Part shown: one piece after another, positions 35,349-46,009 of the stretch
Position numbering within the stretch: the first letter of the stretch is position 1
How the letters are laid out: every line of letters starts with the position of its first letter
Assembly: GCA_027946365.1 (NCBI GenBank)
Contig: JAPEUQ010000005.1
Span: 2,232,001 to 2,296,000 of the forward strand
Direction of reading: 5' to 3'
DNA length: 64,000 nucleotides
From: Kalmusia sp. IMI 367209
Taxonomy: Eukaryota; Ascomycota; Dothideomycetes; Pleosporales; Didymosphaeriaceae
Translations under genes and position numbers: made by a program
Notes under the pieces: model-generated
What the model was told of the DNA's origin: nothing
The model's database searches: none
The model's input: the letters and a program-made list of their open reading frames with translations, nothing else

Positions 35349-36596
35349 ATGCATCTCCCGCCCGAACTCCACGATGAGATCCTGCGCCATCTGGGCAGAG
35401 GAGATGTAGCCTCGTACCGCCTCGTCTGCCGCAAGTTCGCAACCACGGGCGCCCCGAGCCTGTTCTCGCGTCTGCACTTCCGCACCTCGCTGCCCAGCTT
35501 GCAGCGTCTGGCAAACATCTCAAAGCGCGCTTGCGGCCGCTATGTCAAGCACCTCCTGTGGAACACGACAGGTTCTGAGTTCGAAGCCAAGGCGTTCCTA
35601 GAAGGCCTCCGCATGCGCGAATTGAAATACATACTGGGCGAAACCGTCTCCTGTCCCTCTCTAAACACAGCACAAAAAGAGAAGGAGGGCGACGAAGGGC
35701 CCAGAGTGGAGCTCAGCCAGAGTCTAGGCGTCTTCGTCCTGCAGGCCATCTTCGCGGGGTTTCCCAACCTGAAAGAGTTATACGTCGTTACCAATGGCAC
35801 GCAGCCGAACGCCTTCGCAGACGACGGCTGGGCGCAGAGAGCCGCGCAGCAACGTGTCCCTGACGCCTGGCCCAAACCATGGAAAGCGACACATGGGTGT
35901 CCACGGTGCCACGGGCTCTGCCAGGCCATACAGTCGAATGCCCGCTACGAGATGCAGGCCGCGTTGCTAGCGGCCCATAGCGCCGGTCGTCCGCTCACGC
36001 ACCTACGCATCGATGTGCTCTCCTTCTGGAGCGTCCCGAGAGAGGCTGAGGTCGTGGGGTTCGAGCGAGCCTTCGCACACGTGACGAATTTGCAGCTCGT
36101 GCTTCAGATGCCGAGCCGGGCGCTGGCCCAGGTGCAAGCCATGTTCCGCACGGCGACGCAGTTGCGCTCTCTGAAGCTATGGCTGCATTCGTCGAGCTGG
36201 TGGGACGGCGTCGACCACGCATACTCGGTGCTTCGCTTGCAGGACATCGTCCCCTCGCCATCTAGCTTTCCGTACCTCCGCGAACTGGAGATCCACCAAA
36301 TGGACGTATCTGAGCCGTTCATGGTGGACTTCCTACGTGCGCACGCGCAGATGATGCGGGTGCTGAAGATGCATCGCATGCGGCTCGATCCGAAGGGATC
36401 GTGGCCCGCGCTGTTTCAGAGCATCGGGGGCAAGATGCAGCTCGATGTGGTATGGCTGCACGGGCATTTCGAGGAGGGGATAAGTGAGAATGGGTGGGAT
36501 ATGGACGCGCCGCATGGGCGGAGGCTGGAGCGTCATTTGTTGGGGAGAGAGGTGGATTGTCCCATTGACGAGGAGAATAGATGGTGTCGATGGTGA
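35349..36596 (+). CDS. F-box protein
   Basis: Intronless, 415 aa from the ATG at 35349. An N-terminal F-box reads MHLPPELHDEILRHLGRGDV then ASYRLVCRKFATTGAPSLFS, which would bind Skp1 in an SCF ubiquitin ligase. The remaining 360 residues look like degenerate leucine-rich repeats typical of fungal F-box proteins (FPNLKELYVVTNG, LTHLRIDVLSFW, VTNLQLVLQMP, LRSLKLWLHSSSWWDG, FPYLRELEIHQM, MRVLKMHRMRLDPKG). The frame stays open upstream to 35202, but the F-box normally starts near the N-terminus. Target proteins cannot be inferred. Confidence 0.85.
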   Translation: MHLPPELHDEILRHLGRGDVASYRLVCRKFATTGAPSLFSRLHFRTSLPSLQRLANISKRACGRYVKHLLWNTTGSEFEAKAFLEGLRMRELKYILGETVSCPSLNTAQKEKEGDEGPRVELSQSLGVFVLQAIFAGFPNLKELYVVTNGTQPNAFADDGWAQRAAQQRVPDAWPKPWKATHGCPRCHGLCQAIQSNARYEMQAALLAAHSAGRPLTHLRIDVLSFWSVPREAEVVGFERAFAHVTNLQLVLQMPSRALAQVQAMFRTATQLRSLKLWLHSSSWWDGVDHAYSVLRLQDIVPSPSSFPYLRELEIHQMDVSEPFMVDFLRAHAQMMRVLKMHRMRLDPKGSWPALFQSIGGKMQLDVVWLHGHFEEGISENGWDMDAPHGRRLERHLLGREVDCPIDEENRWCRW

Positions 36597-37144
36597 GGGT
36601 ATGGAGAAGCATAGCATACTCAGGTTTTTTTTTCAATCACTCTATGATGCATTTAAGGGAATCGCATAGATAATTTGGTATATAGATGAAGCACACGCTT
36701 TGAAGATATCTAGAATTCTCTCAGTCTGCTTGGCATTCATGAACGGACGTATATATCTACGAGCATGCTTGGACTGGACAGTACAGTGCATAGATAACCT
36801 ATAGACGTATAGATACAGGGCTTGTAATCAACAACCTAAAGGAATAGTTTAACGGTTTGAGCTTTACAGACTCATTTCTTTCGGACTTCGTGGACATAAG
36901 ATGTCGGTGTGTTAATAGAGATTGTATCTAGTAGGAGGGACATCTGCTGTTTTGTCTGCCTGTATTGAGTACGTGTACCTACCTATGTATACCTTTACGT
37001 AGTTTAACACCAGTATAGATATTGTACGTAGGCATAGAAGTAGCGCTAACGAACGCAGGTTTATTATTAGATTTAGACAGACTACGTCTGACGTTTGTTG
37101 ACAAGATTGTGCCGTCGAGCTCGATGCTATATCACATCCAAACT
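36597..37144. other. Convergent intergenic region
   Basis: 3' flanks of the F-box (+) and TAH18 (-) genes, moderately AT-rich. Nothing else recognised. Confidence 0.45.
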
Positions 37145-39282
37145 TCACCATGTTTCCTGCTTATAGCGTCCACTTTTCTCCATGGCAGCGAGGTACGCTT
37201 CTGCTTCTTCGCGCTCCATGCCGCCATGTCTTTGAAACGCTTCGATGAGTGCTTCGCGGATCGCCTGAGGCATCTTGCCGGAGGAACCGCATATGTACAC
37301 AATGCCATCCTGCTTCGCCAGTGCCTCATATACGCGGGCGCTTTGCTGGCGAAGGAGGTCTTGGACATATATCTTCTGCCTCTGAGATGATGTTAGTACA
37401 TCATCACTCAAAGCAGGTCAAGGTGAGCATACCTGGTCCCGTGAGGCCGCAGCAAAAACATCCAAAGGGACACCTTCTTCCCCCAAGTGTTCCCATTCCT
37501 CTTTGAAGAAGAAGTCCGATGACGCGTTGCGGCAGCCGAAGAACAAGGCGTCCCTTGCGCCTGCCTCCCCGGACGCTGCATTCTGCCCCTCTTCGCGCCA
37601 ATGCTTCCGCTGATAAATCAAGGCCCGCATAGGCGCCACGCCCGTCCCCGGTCCCACCATGATGACGGGCTTCTCGGTCTCCGCCTTCGTCACGCCCAGC
37701 CCACCCTTCTGCAGCGTGACGGTGATCTGCTGCCCAGGTACAAGACTTGCCACATATCTCGTGCAAACGCCTTGCCGTATCCTCTTGATCACAGTGCGAT
37801 ACTTCACGATGGCAATCAGAAGCTCGATCTTCGTATATTTTTCCGCTTCGGCTGCAGGATTGATCGCGCTCGCGATGCTGAACTGGCGGCCGCGAATTGC
37901 TGGGACGATGGAGCATATGCGCTGCCAGGGTATCTTGACCGTCTCGAACTCTTGCAGGACTTCGAGGATGCTTCGGCGCGGGCGCGTGGTGTAGTCGTAT
38001 AGCTCGTCGATGTATTCAGGATCTGTAAATTCTAGCAGGCGGTCTTTCTGGAATTCGTCGGTGGTGAAGTGGGCGAGGTGCGCGAAGAAGGAGCGTCGCG
38101 GTATGCTCATTATATCCAAGTGGTCGGTTAGCAGGGTACGGAGGGTTATCGAAGTGGTTGGTGAGATGTGGGATATTGGTAGACGAGAGGTTGGCGGGTT
38201 GGATGGTGAGGAGGGGGTGAAGCGGAGGGGCTTATCGGCGATAGACGTCCAGCCCATGATGGAAATGAATTCATTGACATCGATGGGAAAATTTTTCGGA
38301 TATACGGTCAATACGTCGCCAGGTACGTAGGGATGGTAGTCGGAAATATCAAGGGTCAAGTGGCGGACATCTTGCCAGTGGCTGATGGGAGTTAAGCGGT
38401 CGTTTGATGAAATCTTAGCTGTAAGACCTCCTGGTATGTCTAGAAGGTCATGTGGCGGGAGCTCTTCAGTGCCATTTTGCGTAGGTGTCCCAGTGCTGTT
38501 TTCCTGGTCCTGTTCACTGTCATCTGCAAGATCAAGTAGCCATTTCGGCTCCAGCAGCACGTCGTCTGGTATGGGTTCAGATCCGTCCGGCAAGGGAAAT
38601 TCTTCGACTAAGCGCTGTCGAAGGATGGTCGACCATGGCAAGAACGAACCATCGACCCTGCCGATGGTAACAACAAGTTAGTCATTGGATCCGTTTGAGG
38701 TTCGGCTGTATACACAAACAATGGCAGAAGCAATTCCAATGGGAGGTCAAACATAAATGGAGACATACCCTTCAGGGTGCTGTTCATCGGATTCCCCACG
38801 GTCACAGACTGGCTGCGCGCCTAGTTGAATCAGGCGGTTGTAGAGCTTGCGATGTGCCCAGTTGAATCTTTTGAAGTCAGGATGCTTCTATATACCAAAC
38901 CCAATTGTTCAGACTCACTTAGGATACGAAGTATCACCAAGCCCAAAGGATGCGAATCTCAGCTGTTGCAAGCACCCCGGCCGAAGTCGGGCGCTGCGAA
39001 GGGCTCTCCAGAGGGCCTGACTGTTCGCAGGGAGCTCGCCCTGCCCTGTCGTGGAGATGGAGATGAGCACGACGGAGTGTTGCAGCAATTGCTTCTGCCA
39101 CGGGCATTAGATCCAGAAAGCAATCACTGCATGGCGCATACGAGACTTATAGCATTCAGCTCAGCGACCTGGGTGTCGAACCGCAGGCGTTCGGCGATCC
39201 TCCCCAGCTCTTCGGCAACGTCCTGAGCATTCCCCGTCTCGGAGCCGTAGACGACGAGGGCGCGTCGTGCCTGCGTCGCCAT
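37145..39282 (-). CDS. TAH18: NADPH-dependent diflavin oxidoreductase (Tah18/NDOR1)
   Basis: Passes electrons from NADPH through FAD and FMN to Dre2 in cytosolic iron-sulfur cluster assembly. Five exons, 39282-39142, 39094-38919, 38867-38769, 38657-37433 and 37381-37145 (introns 47, 51, 111 and 51 nt), give 625 aa, the usual length. The flavodoxin domain contains VVYGSETGNAQDVAEELG, STTGQGELPAN and SFGLGDTSYPK-FNWAHRKLYNRL, the last spanning a splice. FAD-binding parts include RQFSIASAI. The NADPH-binding half has MVGPGTGVAPMRALIYQRK, FGCRNASSDFFF, IYVQDLLRQQSARVYEALAK and YICGSSGKMPQAIREAL. All cofactor motifs are present. The phases and continuity at each splice are good; exon 2's first codons (KQLLQHSVVLISI) are the least conserved-looking part. 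Confidence 0.93.
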
Positions 39283-40171
39283 GGGAAATGCGCGTCTGGT
39301 CGCAAAAACGCATGTCCAGAAGAGATGCTAGTCTAGGCGGCCGCAAGTCCCTGGGACAAAGATAGACGTCAAGCGAGCAAGCGGCTCCACCACGGGCAGC
39401 CGAACATCGGCGGAATTGTATGCGGATGACGCCCGTCGACGGTGCCCCGGTGCTCATAGAACCCGCCTAGCGTCTGGGGAAGAAGCGCTCGCGGCAGTGT
39501 GAAGGTCCAGCGGCGCCGTTCTGCAACGGCAGAGGCAGATCTGTGGCGTCGTCGCAGCCTCCCACGGCCTCCCTCCCTTCTCTCCCTCCTCGCTTAGGTC
39601 CTGGCCCAGCGGCGGGCCCCACCCTCCCCTATCTCAGCCGCGCGCAGGAAACAAAGAGAGATGAGATGAGATGAGATGATCGAGATGGCCAGCAGATTGA
39701 GGCTCAAGGGCGGCCGGGGGGGTTTGCTCTGGCGTCATTGCCCCCTTTTCCTGTGGCTGTTGCCTGCCCACGACGGCGGACCAATTTTCACCTTCCAGGA
39801 TGCCCTCTCTTGCAGGGCAAGCGCTCGCTTAGCCGCCCCGATCCGGGAAGGCGCGCGCCCTGAGGACACCCGTGCGCCTGCAGCCCTTCAAAATATTTAG
39901 CTCCTTTATCCTCCGCCATCTCTCTTCCCCAAGTCAAGTCAACACACCACAGCACCATCAACCCAACGCTCACCCTTCACGTTCCGGGCTCGTAGCTACC
40001 CATCCCCACCCCCCTCGTCAACCAGTTCCACCTCCCAGGCGGTCCGACAATCTCCATCACCCTCAACCCCAACTGTTCACGGTCAACCTTTACTTAGGTC
40101 AACCCGGACTCCAAGTTTCCTCAACCTTAGCACGCTCTCACTTCGTGTCATCAATCCCAAAAACTGCAAGA
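39283..40171. other. Divergent intergenic region; pyrimidine-rich leader of the RRM gene
   Basis: Contains the promoters of TAH18 and the RRM gene. From about 39900 to 40171 the plus strand is strongly C/T- and CAAC-rich, as in leaders of highly expressed fungal genes. A GAGAT pentanucleotide microsatellite lies inside. Confidence 0.55.
39657..39679 (+). repeat. GAGAT/ATGAG pentanucleotide microsatellite
   Basis: About four to five tandem units of a 5-bp motif on the plus strand in the intergenic region before the RRM gene. Confidence 0.8.
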
Positions 40172-41546
40172 ATGTCCACTGTCGACAGTGTCACCGCCCA
40201 GATGGCCACTACCTCCCTCGACAACACCACCGAGCCCGCTGGCACCCAGCCCACGGCAGCCGAGAACGAGGCTGTCCTTGCCAGCGCCGCCGAGGGAAGG
40301 CGACTTTACATTGGAAACCTCGCGTACGCGACCACCGAGGGGGAGTTGAAGGACTTCTTCAAGGACTACTTGGTGTAAGTGCACCCCCCATGCCGCGTGA
40401 CGTAACACCCAAAACAGAGGCCTAACATGCTCCTAGCGAGTCTGTCACCATTCCGACCAACCCCCGTACTTCCCGCCCCGTCGGCTATGCTTTCGTCGCT
40501 CTCTCCACCCCCACCGAGGCCGATCGCGCCATTGCTGAGCTCAACGGCAAGGCCATTCTCGAGCGCAAGGTCTCTATTCAACTTGCCCGTACCCCCGAGG
40601 CACACGCAGAGGGCTCTGGCAGCGGCGCGGAGGGCGCTAGCGGCGGCGAGCACCGTCGTCGTGCCTCTACCCGCGGTCGCGGTCGCGGACGCGGACGTGG
40701 TGGTCGTGCCGGCCGTGGTGGACGTGGCGGCGTAAGTCTTCCTGAACCCCCTCCTCACATCTGTGGGACACGAAAGAAGAGGCTATCGTGCATGTTGGGG
40801 TGGCCCGGCGCACGACGAGTCTCAACCCTTTTGCCCAAGTAGTCCAGATTTTCGTAACAGTAACTAACAGTGTAACAGAAGTCTGAAGGCGCAGAGGGCG
40901 CCGAGCAGGTCGAGCTCGTCGATGCTGCTCCTGCCGACAGCGCTCCCACAAATGTACCCGGCCAAGTTCTTCCTCTGACCGAGACGACGAACGAGGCGCT
41001 TACAGCTGACAAGGGCGATAAGAAGGCGGTTCCCCGCGAGCGCAAGCAGCGTGGCCCGCCTGAGGACGGTGTGCCTTCCAAGACCAAGGTCATGGTTGCC
41101 AACCTGCCCTATGACCTCAAGGAAGACAAGGTATGTACAACCACCCCAAAACACATACTCTATGCGAACGGAATGGCTCTAACATCGCACAGCTCTTGGA
41201 GATCTTCAAGGACTACTCGCCCACCAACGCCAAGATTGCCCTCCGCCCCATCCCCCGCTTCATGGTTAAGAAGCTCCAGGCTCGTGGCGAACCTCGTAAG
41301 GGACGTGGCTTTGGTTTCGTCACTCTCGGCTCCGAGGAGCTTCAGCAGAAGGCTTGCAACGAGATGAACGGCAAGGAGATCGAGGGCCGTGAGATTGCTG
41401 TCAAGGTTGCCATCGACTCCCCTGGCAAGGAGGACGACCACATGGATGCCCCCGTTGAGGGCGAGGCTGCTGCTACTGCCACCGAGGGTGCCGACGCCCC
41501 TGCCGAGTCCACTGAGACCCCAGCTGCCGTTCCCGCTGCCGCTTAG
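40172..41546 (+). CDS. RNA-binding protein with two RRM domains and an RGG box
   Basis: Four exons, 40172-40374, 40437-40731, 40879-41130 and 41193-41546 (introns 62, 147 and 62 nt), give 367 aa. RRM1 is at about 43-119 with RNP2 LYIGNL and RNP1-like VGYAFVAL. A run of Arg/Gly repeats follows at about 148-166 (TRGRGRGRGRGGRAGRGGRG), a target for arginine methylation and RNA binding. RRM2 is at about 234-325 with VMVANLPY and GRGFGFVTL. The C-terminal tail is acidic and Ala-rich. Introns fall inside both RRMs. The pyrimidine-rich leader and strongly biased codon use suggest high expression. It is probably an mRNA-binding or translation/stability factor; I cannot assign a precise orthologue. 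Confidence 0.88.
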
Positions 41547-42200
41547 ATACAAGTGGCTGAAGGTACCCGGGAATTCGACTTGACCACGGCTTATTCGCTG
41601 TGATCAAACGCTCACTTGCTGCGTTTCTGTTTGGAAGTCCGGAGTTGCCTATCTATTATCATACCACGGCATTTAGTCATCGGTTAACTTATCTCGTCTA
41701 ATCATGGTTCGGAAAAGTCAATCGGAGTCTATCACGGGGTATGGTCGGCCGGTCCTATGAAAAATTTCTTAGATTTGGCGATATTCTCAGATAATTGAGC
41801 CTTAGTCTAGCATTTTGCAAATGGATGGACACTAGGCATTCCCTTCTCTTTGCCTGGATAGGGCTTATGACTGGTCACGTATGTACTATTAGGCTACGCT
41901 TGAATCACGATGATGACTCAAACAACTAATGTGCCTGCTCTCGTGTTCAGCCACCTGTGTCTGGCACCCACAACCGTCCATGTACCTATTCGTGAAGCCT
42001 CCAGTGTTCATCAAATTCGTAGCGCGTGTTGCCACAGGTAGATAACACAGAAATATAACACCAAGGTCGATAAATATTGGTCATTGTAATTTCTTGCACA
42101 GTTCATATCCGCTGTAATACTCGACCACTCAAGCAGAGAGATACCCCTTTCACGGACTTCTCATCTTACACTAGCGCTGAACTTGTGGGACCAAGCGACA
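41547..42200. other. Intergenic region
   Basis: 3' flank of the RRM gene, then sequence leading to the decayed gene on the minus strand. Nothing recognised. Confidence 0.45.
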
Positions 42201-43395
42201 TCAAAGAAACCCATCTTGACGCGGAAAGCCCCATCTTCCCAACGAGATTGGATGCGCGTCTTCATGGTTTCCCCACCACTCAGTGTCGAGTTCCAAGTCG
42301 ATGGCTGCGAGCCGCGGCAATCTTTCCTTCGATACATCTAGGATCTCGTTAAACTTCAGGAGATGCCGACCTAGCTGCTGATACTCGTACTTGTAGCCTT
42401 GCGACGTCCGTTGCGTGACACGCAAGGTACGGTCTGGCGTCATGTACACGGACCCAGGGTTGTGCTCGTTATCCGTGACGAAGGTAAGTCAACTGCAAAA
42501 CAAATCAAACATCCATCCCGCATGAATCAAAAAGCGTACCGCAAAGTCCACGTAGACTCACATTCCCGCCCGTCCTTCTGTTTTCGCCCCTCTGTTTCCG
42601 CCCCGTGCCTCGAATACATGCTCTCCAGGACGTAGTCGTGAATAGCCCACACGTTTTAACCGATCTTCTCAACTATATTTCCAAAGAAGCGCTCTCCCGG
42701 GTCAACGAGATGCCCCGGCCCCTCGAACCGCCCCTGCACAACGACCGTCCTCGGCCGCGCTCACACGTGCTCGACCCCCCTCCACCCTAGCATCGCAATG
42801 CGTATCCCGCAGCAGCACGCCCTCGCCCCCCTCCGCGGGTGCCTCCAGATCCTGCGTCTCGCTCGAACGATACTCGAAATGCATCACGTCCACCCTCTCC
42901 CGAGAATACGCCGCCGCATGTGCGCGTGCATCCGAGCAGGCGGCCGAGACGAGCAGGCAGTTGACCAGGGCCCTCAAAGTCGTCTTCCTCGAGGCGCATC
43001 TTGCGCCCGCGATACGAGTCGCGCAGTGCCAGCCTGAGCGGGAGTCTCTCCTTGCTTTGCGGCGGTGAGAGGTTCTCGTGCCCGATGAAGATGTGGCGGC
43101 AGCGCTCGGCCCAGGGGGAGGTGAATTTAAGGAGAAGCGTGGACGCGATGGATTCGACTTGGAAGGCGATGGAGAAGCCCTATATCATGTGGCGGAGTTC
43201 TTTCGGGAGAGAGGGGAAGTTGGGGGGTGTGGAGGGGTTCACGTTGGCATGGAATGGTGATGTTCGTAGAGCAGTATTGGAGGGGAGGGGTATGGAAGGT
43301 AAGTTATACCTGGACGTAATGAGCTCGGCTGAGTGACCAGTGGTTCCGTTCTTGCTGGGTTGTTGCCTAGGCGAGGCTTTAGTTTTCCAGCCCAT
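42201..43395 (-). pseudogene. Decayed gene for a fungal protein of unknown function
   Basis: Protein-like sequence continues on the minus strand for about 1.2 kb but changes frame and meets several stops. In order: PSLPKELRHMI, TAG at 43182-43180, then GFSIAFQVESIASTLLLKFT, SPWAERCRHIFIGHENL and LPLRLALRDSYRGRKMRLEE. Next comes a shift into ALVNCLLVSAACSDARAHAA and VDVMHFEYRSSETQDL. A third frame has TGA at 42763-42761, ARPRTVVVQGRFEGPGHLVD, RFFGNIVEKIG, TAA at 42658-42656 and NVWAIHDYVLESMYSRHGAE. The last part is DRTLRVTQRTSQGYKYEYQQ, RLPRLAAIDLELDTEWWG, ending at 42201. The opening resembles the LPxELRxMIY start common in fungal orphan proteins. Possible introns could explain some frame changes but not the internal stops. 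Left boundary firm, right boundary uncertain. Confidence 0.6.
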
Positions 43396-43978
43396 GAGAA
43401 GTTAGTAATATGCATAGGAGGCAGGTAAGGCAAGAAAGTAGATTGTAAGGCTGAGAAGCAATTGCAAATTCAATTTATGATACGTCTAAGTCATACATAC
43501 AATTTCAGACTCAAGGCTTCACGCGTGCACGATATCAGGCCATTCCCTGGGCTCGGCGGCATGCACAGCTTGATCGCAACGTACCGATGCCCAGTAGAGC
43601 CATCTCTAGAATCGATAGTGAAGATGGTGATGCTTGATGCCAGGTGAATCGATGAGACGTTCTGATGCCTCGTAACAACATTGACAGATACCGAAAGGGT
43701 AGCTCACAGGTCCGCGGCTCCGGTGGCGCGGTGTTTCAATCCTGGACCTCAATGCGCTTCAGAAGCTCCAACACACATAGCCCCTCCACTCTGGCAAGGC
43801 GGCCAACGCCGAGAGTCACCAAATACGCAGCAGGGCGCGAGAAAGGTGTGGAGGTGGTGGCACGTAGGCTGACGGCAACGAAGACCTATTTCAGGTAGGG
43901 GGAGGACCTATTCGGATCTGAGAAAGAAAATTAACACTTTGTCGAGAGTATGTGGAGGCCGTAGCTAGACCTGGACGA
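43396..43978. other. Intergenic region
   Basis: Between the decayed gene and the 3' end of the first Zn2Cys6 regulator. It may contain that regulator's last short exon (43917-43891); otherwise nothing recognised. Confidence 0.45.
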
Positions 43979-45731
43979 TTAGAGCCTTACGTCGTAGAGT
44001 ATTTTAGGACCTTCCCAATGAGGCTCAGCAACGGAGGACTTCATTTGCCGCATTAAAGAGGATAGAGATGCGGATAAAGCGGCCGCGCTTCCCCACTTCC
44101 AAGCCGAAGTTTCGAGGACGAGGAGAGCGTTGGAATACAGTTGAACTACATCGGCTGGATTGATTCCTTTCATGTCCTTAAGCAAGACTGTAGCTGCTCG
44201 ATACACCCAATGTGGCGTTGTTGAAATGTGAATGCTGCCTGTGGATACAACGGCTTCGAGCATGTACCAGCTGGTTTGCCAGACTGGGTTGAACAGAAGG
44301 TGTGTTTGGTGAAGTGCCATACGCAGACTGGAGGGCAATTGGCCCTGGTCAAATATTGGGAGTTGGCTTCGGGCCAAATCTTTGGCAGCGGCGTCACCTT
44401 TGCGAAAACGATTTTGTAGACGATAAAGCGAGCAGAGATAGTCGACCGGCTTGCTCTGATCAAAGCATAGTTCCCATTCCTTTTGGAAGTTAACATGTCT
44501 GCAAAGACCGAAGGATTGAATATACTTACAGGTTCTGGAAACGTAGCGGGTCGATCGAGAACTGTAGCGAACTCATTTTCCAGGCTAAAGATTGTAGAGT
44601 GCATGTTCCGGATCATCGCCGCCTCTTGTGGGCTGAGTTCTTGAGCTTTTTGCTTCAGGGATATCGCAAGCCTCGCCGCGAGCGCTACCTGCTGTCCAAT
44701 GTTGCCGGTCAGAGGATCAAACAGGTTGTTGATGGCAAGTAGCAAGACAGCCCGCAGCGTGCCAATCGTAGTGTCAGCCGTCGCAGCCTCGATATGGTTC
44801 TCAGCCTTTGCGAAGAAGTTCTTGGCCAGGCCTCTGTACTTGTAGCAATTGCCCATGTGGTACGTCTGCCGTCCCGTGGGATTCCACAAATGGCCCGGGT
44901 GTCTCTTTCTGCCGGTAAGAGGCATGACATGAGAGGCTACGCTGTAAATCATGTTGAGAATGAACAGCTCTGGGTCTGTCAAGTCGGCGGGCGGCTCTGG
45001 AGCTAGGTAGCGCGCCGACAAATCCAAGACGGGATACAAAGGCTGGACTTCGTCGAGAAACACCTCGACCAACTCGAAAAAGTTAGCGGTGGACTGCCTC
45101 CAGCTCAAGTGGAAATCATCGTCGAGGTCGTCGAAATCCGGACTGGGGAATTTGGCGTTCTGGCGGGGCGATTTGATCAGACAGGCCTCTGACCCGAGAT
45201 AACGGTAGCTCTCGGCGGCGACGGCAAAGTAGTGCTCATGATGGACGGGTTGGCCCTGTGCCTCAGAGGCTACGGATTCGGTCTTGACAGATTCCGACTT
45301 GACCAGGGCAACGGGCGTAGATGCAGTGGGTTCCTGTGGGGTAAATCCCGAGGCTGTGGGTGAAGGATTGGCGCGGGCGCGCAGCTTCTGCACGTGATCG
45401 ATCAGCCCTGCGATGTAGCTGCTCGAGTTAGCGACGGCGGTACGACGAGTGCAACGGAGGGCAGAGGGCGGCGGGCGGGAGGGCGCACCTCCGAGGCAGC
45501 AGCTCGTTTCTGCCATGGTCGTAGAACGAGCACTCGACGTTCGCCTTGGTGCATTGCCTGCCACAGTCAGCGCGCTACACAGACAGCCGGGCGCCAGAAA
45601 ACGTGCCTGCACTTGGGGAGGAGAGTGTCGCAGCCGCGGCGGCACTCGCGACAGCGCTTGCAGGCGGGCAGGCTCTGGATCAGCGCGTCCAGGTCGATGT
45701 CAGGCGACTGCGTGGGCGAGGCGATGGACAT
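43979..45731 (-). CDS. Zn2Cys6 fungal-specific transcription factor (regulator 1)
   Basis: Four exons, 45731-45607, 45557-45489, 45418-44530 and 44479-43979, give 527 aa. The zinc cluster reads CKRCRECRRGC then KCRQCTKANVEC, fitting Cx2Cx6Cx6Cx2Cx6C. The first intron, between the fourth and fifth Cys codons, needs a GC-AG splice (AG/GCACGT...GGCAG); no GT donor restores the motif. After a linker (LLPRSYIAGLIDHVQKL) comes the fungal-specific regulatory domain: FFELVEVFLDEVQPLYPVLD, FILNMIYSVASHVMPL, NCYKYRGLAKNFFAKAENHI and, across the last intron, FPEP-EWELCFDQSKPVDYLC. It is a DNA-binding regulator with unknown targets. The C-terminus may instead splice at a GTAAGG donor (43990) to an exon at 43917-43891. 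It is transcribed divergently from a second zinc-cluster gene. Confidence 0.85.
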
Positions 45732-46009
45732 GTCTCGCCATACTGCGCCCGCAGCACTGCGGGGACGGGGGGGCGGCGGCGTTGTGCGCGAGGTTATGAG
45801 ATGAGCCGCTTGGGGATGTGAGGGGTGTTATCTAGCTCCCGCGCTTAGGAAAGCGGCGACCTGCAGGGCCAAGCAATCGTCCCATGGGACATGAGTCGCA
45901 TCCCATCTACACGTCGCCCTTCACCACCTCGCTGGCATCGCCATGCCCGCCGTCACCCCGAGGTCTCCTCCTCATCCTCCCCCTCCAGCGCGCGCCCCCC
46001 TCGTCCACC
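45732..46009. promoter_or_regulatory. Shared divergent promoter of two Zn2Cys6 regulators
   Basis: 278 bp separates the two start codons. The sequence is GC-rich and includes GGGACATGAGTCGCATCCC-like partial symmetry near 45893. Such short head-to-head spacing makes co-regulation or cross-regulation plausible. No certain CGG-triplet pair was established. Confidence 0.45.
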
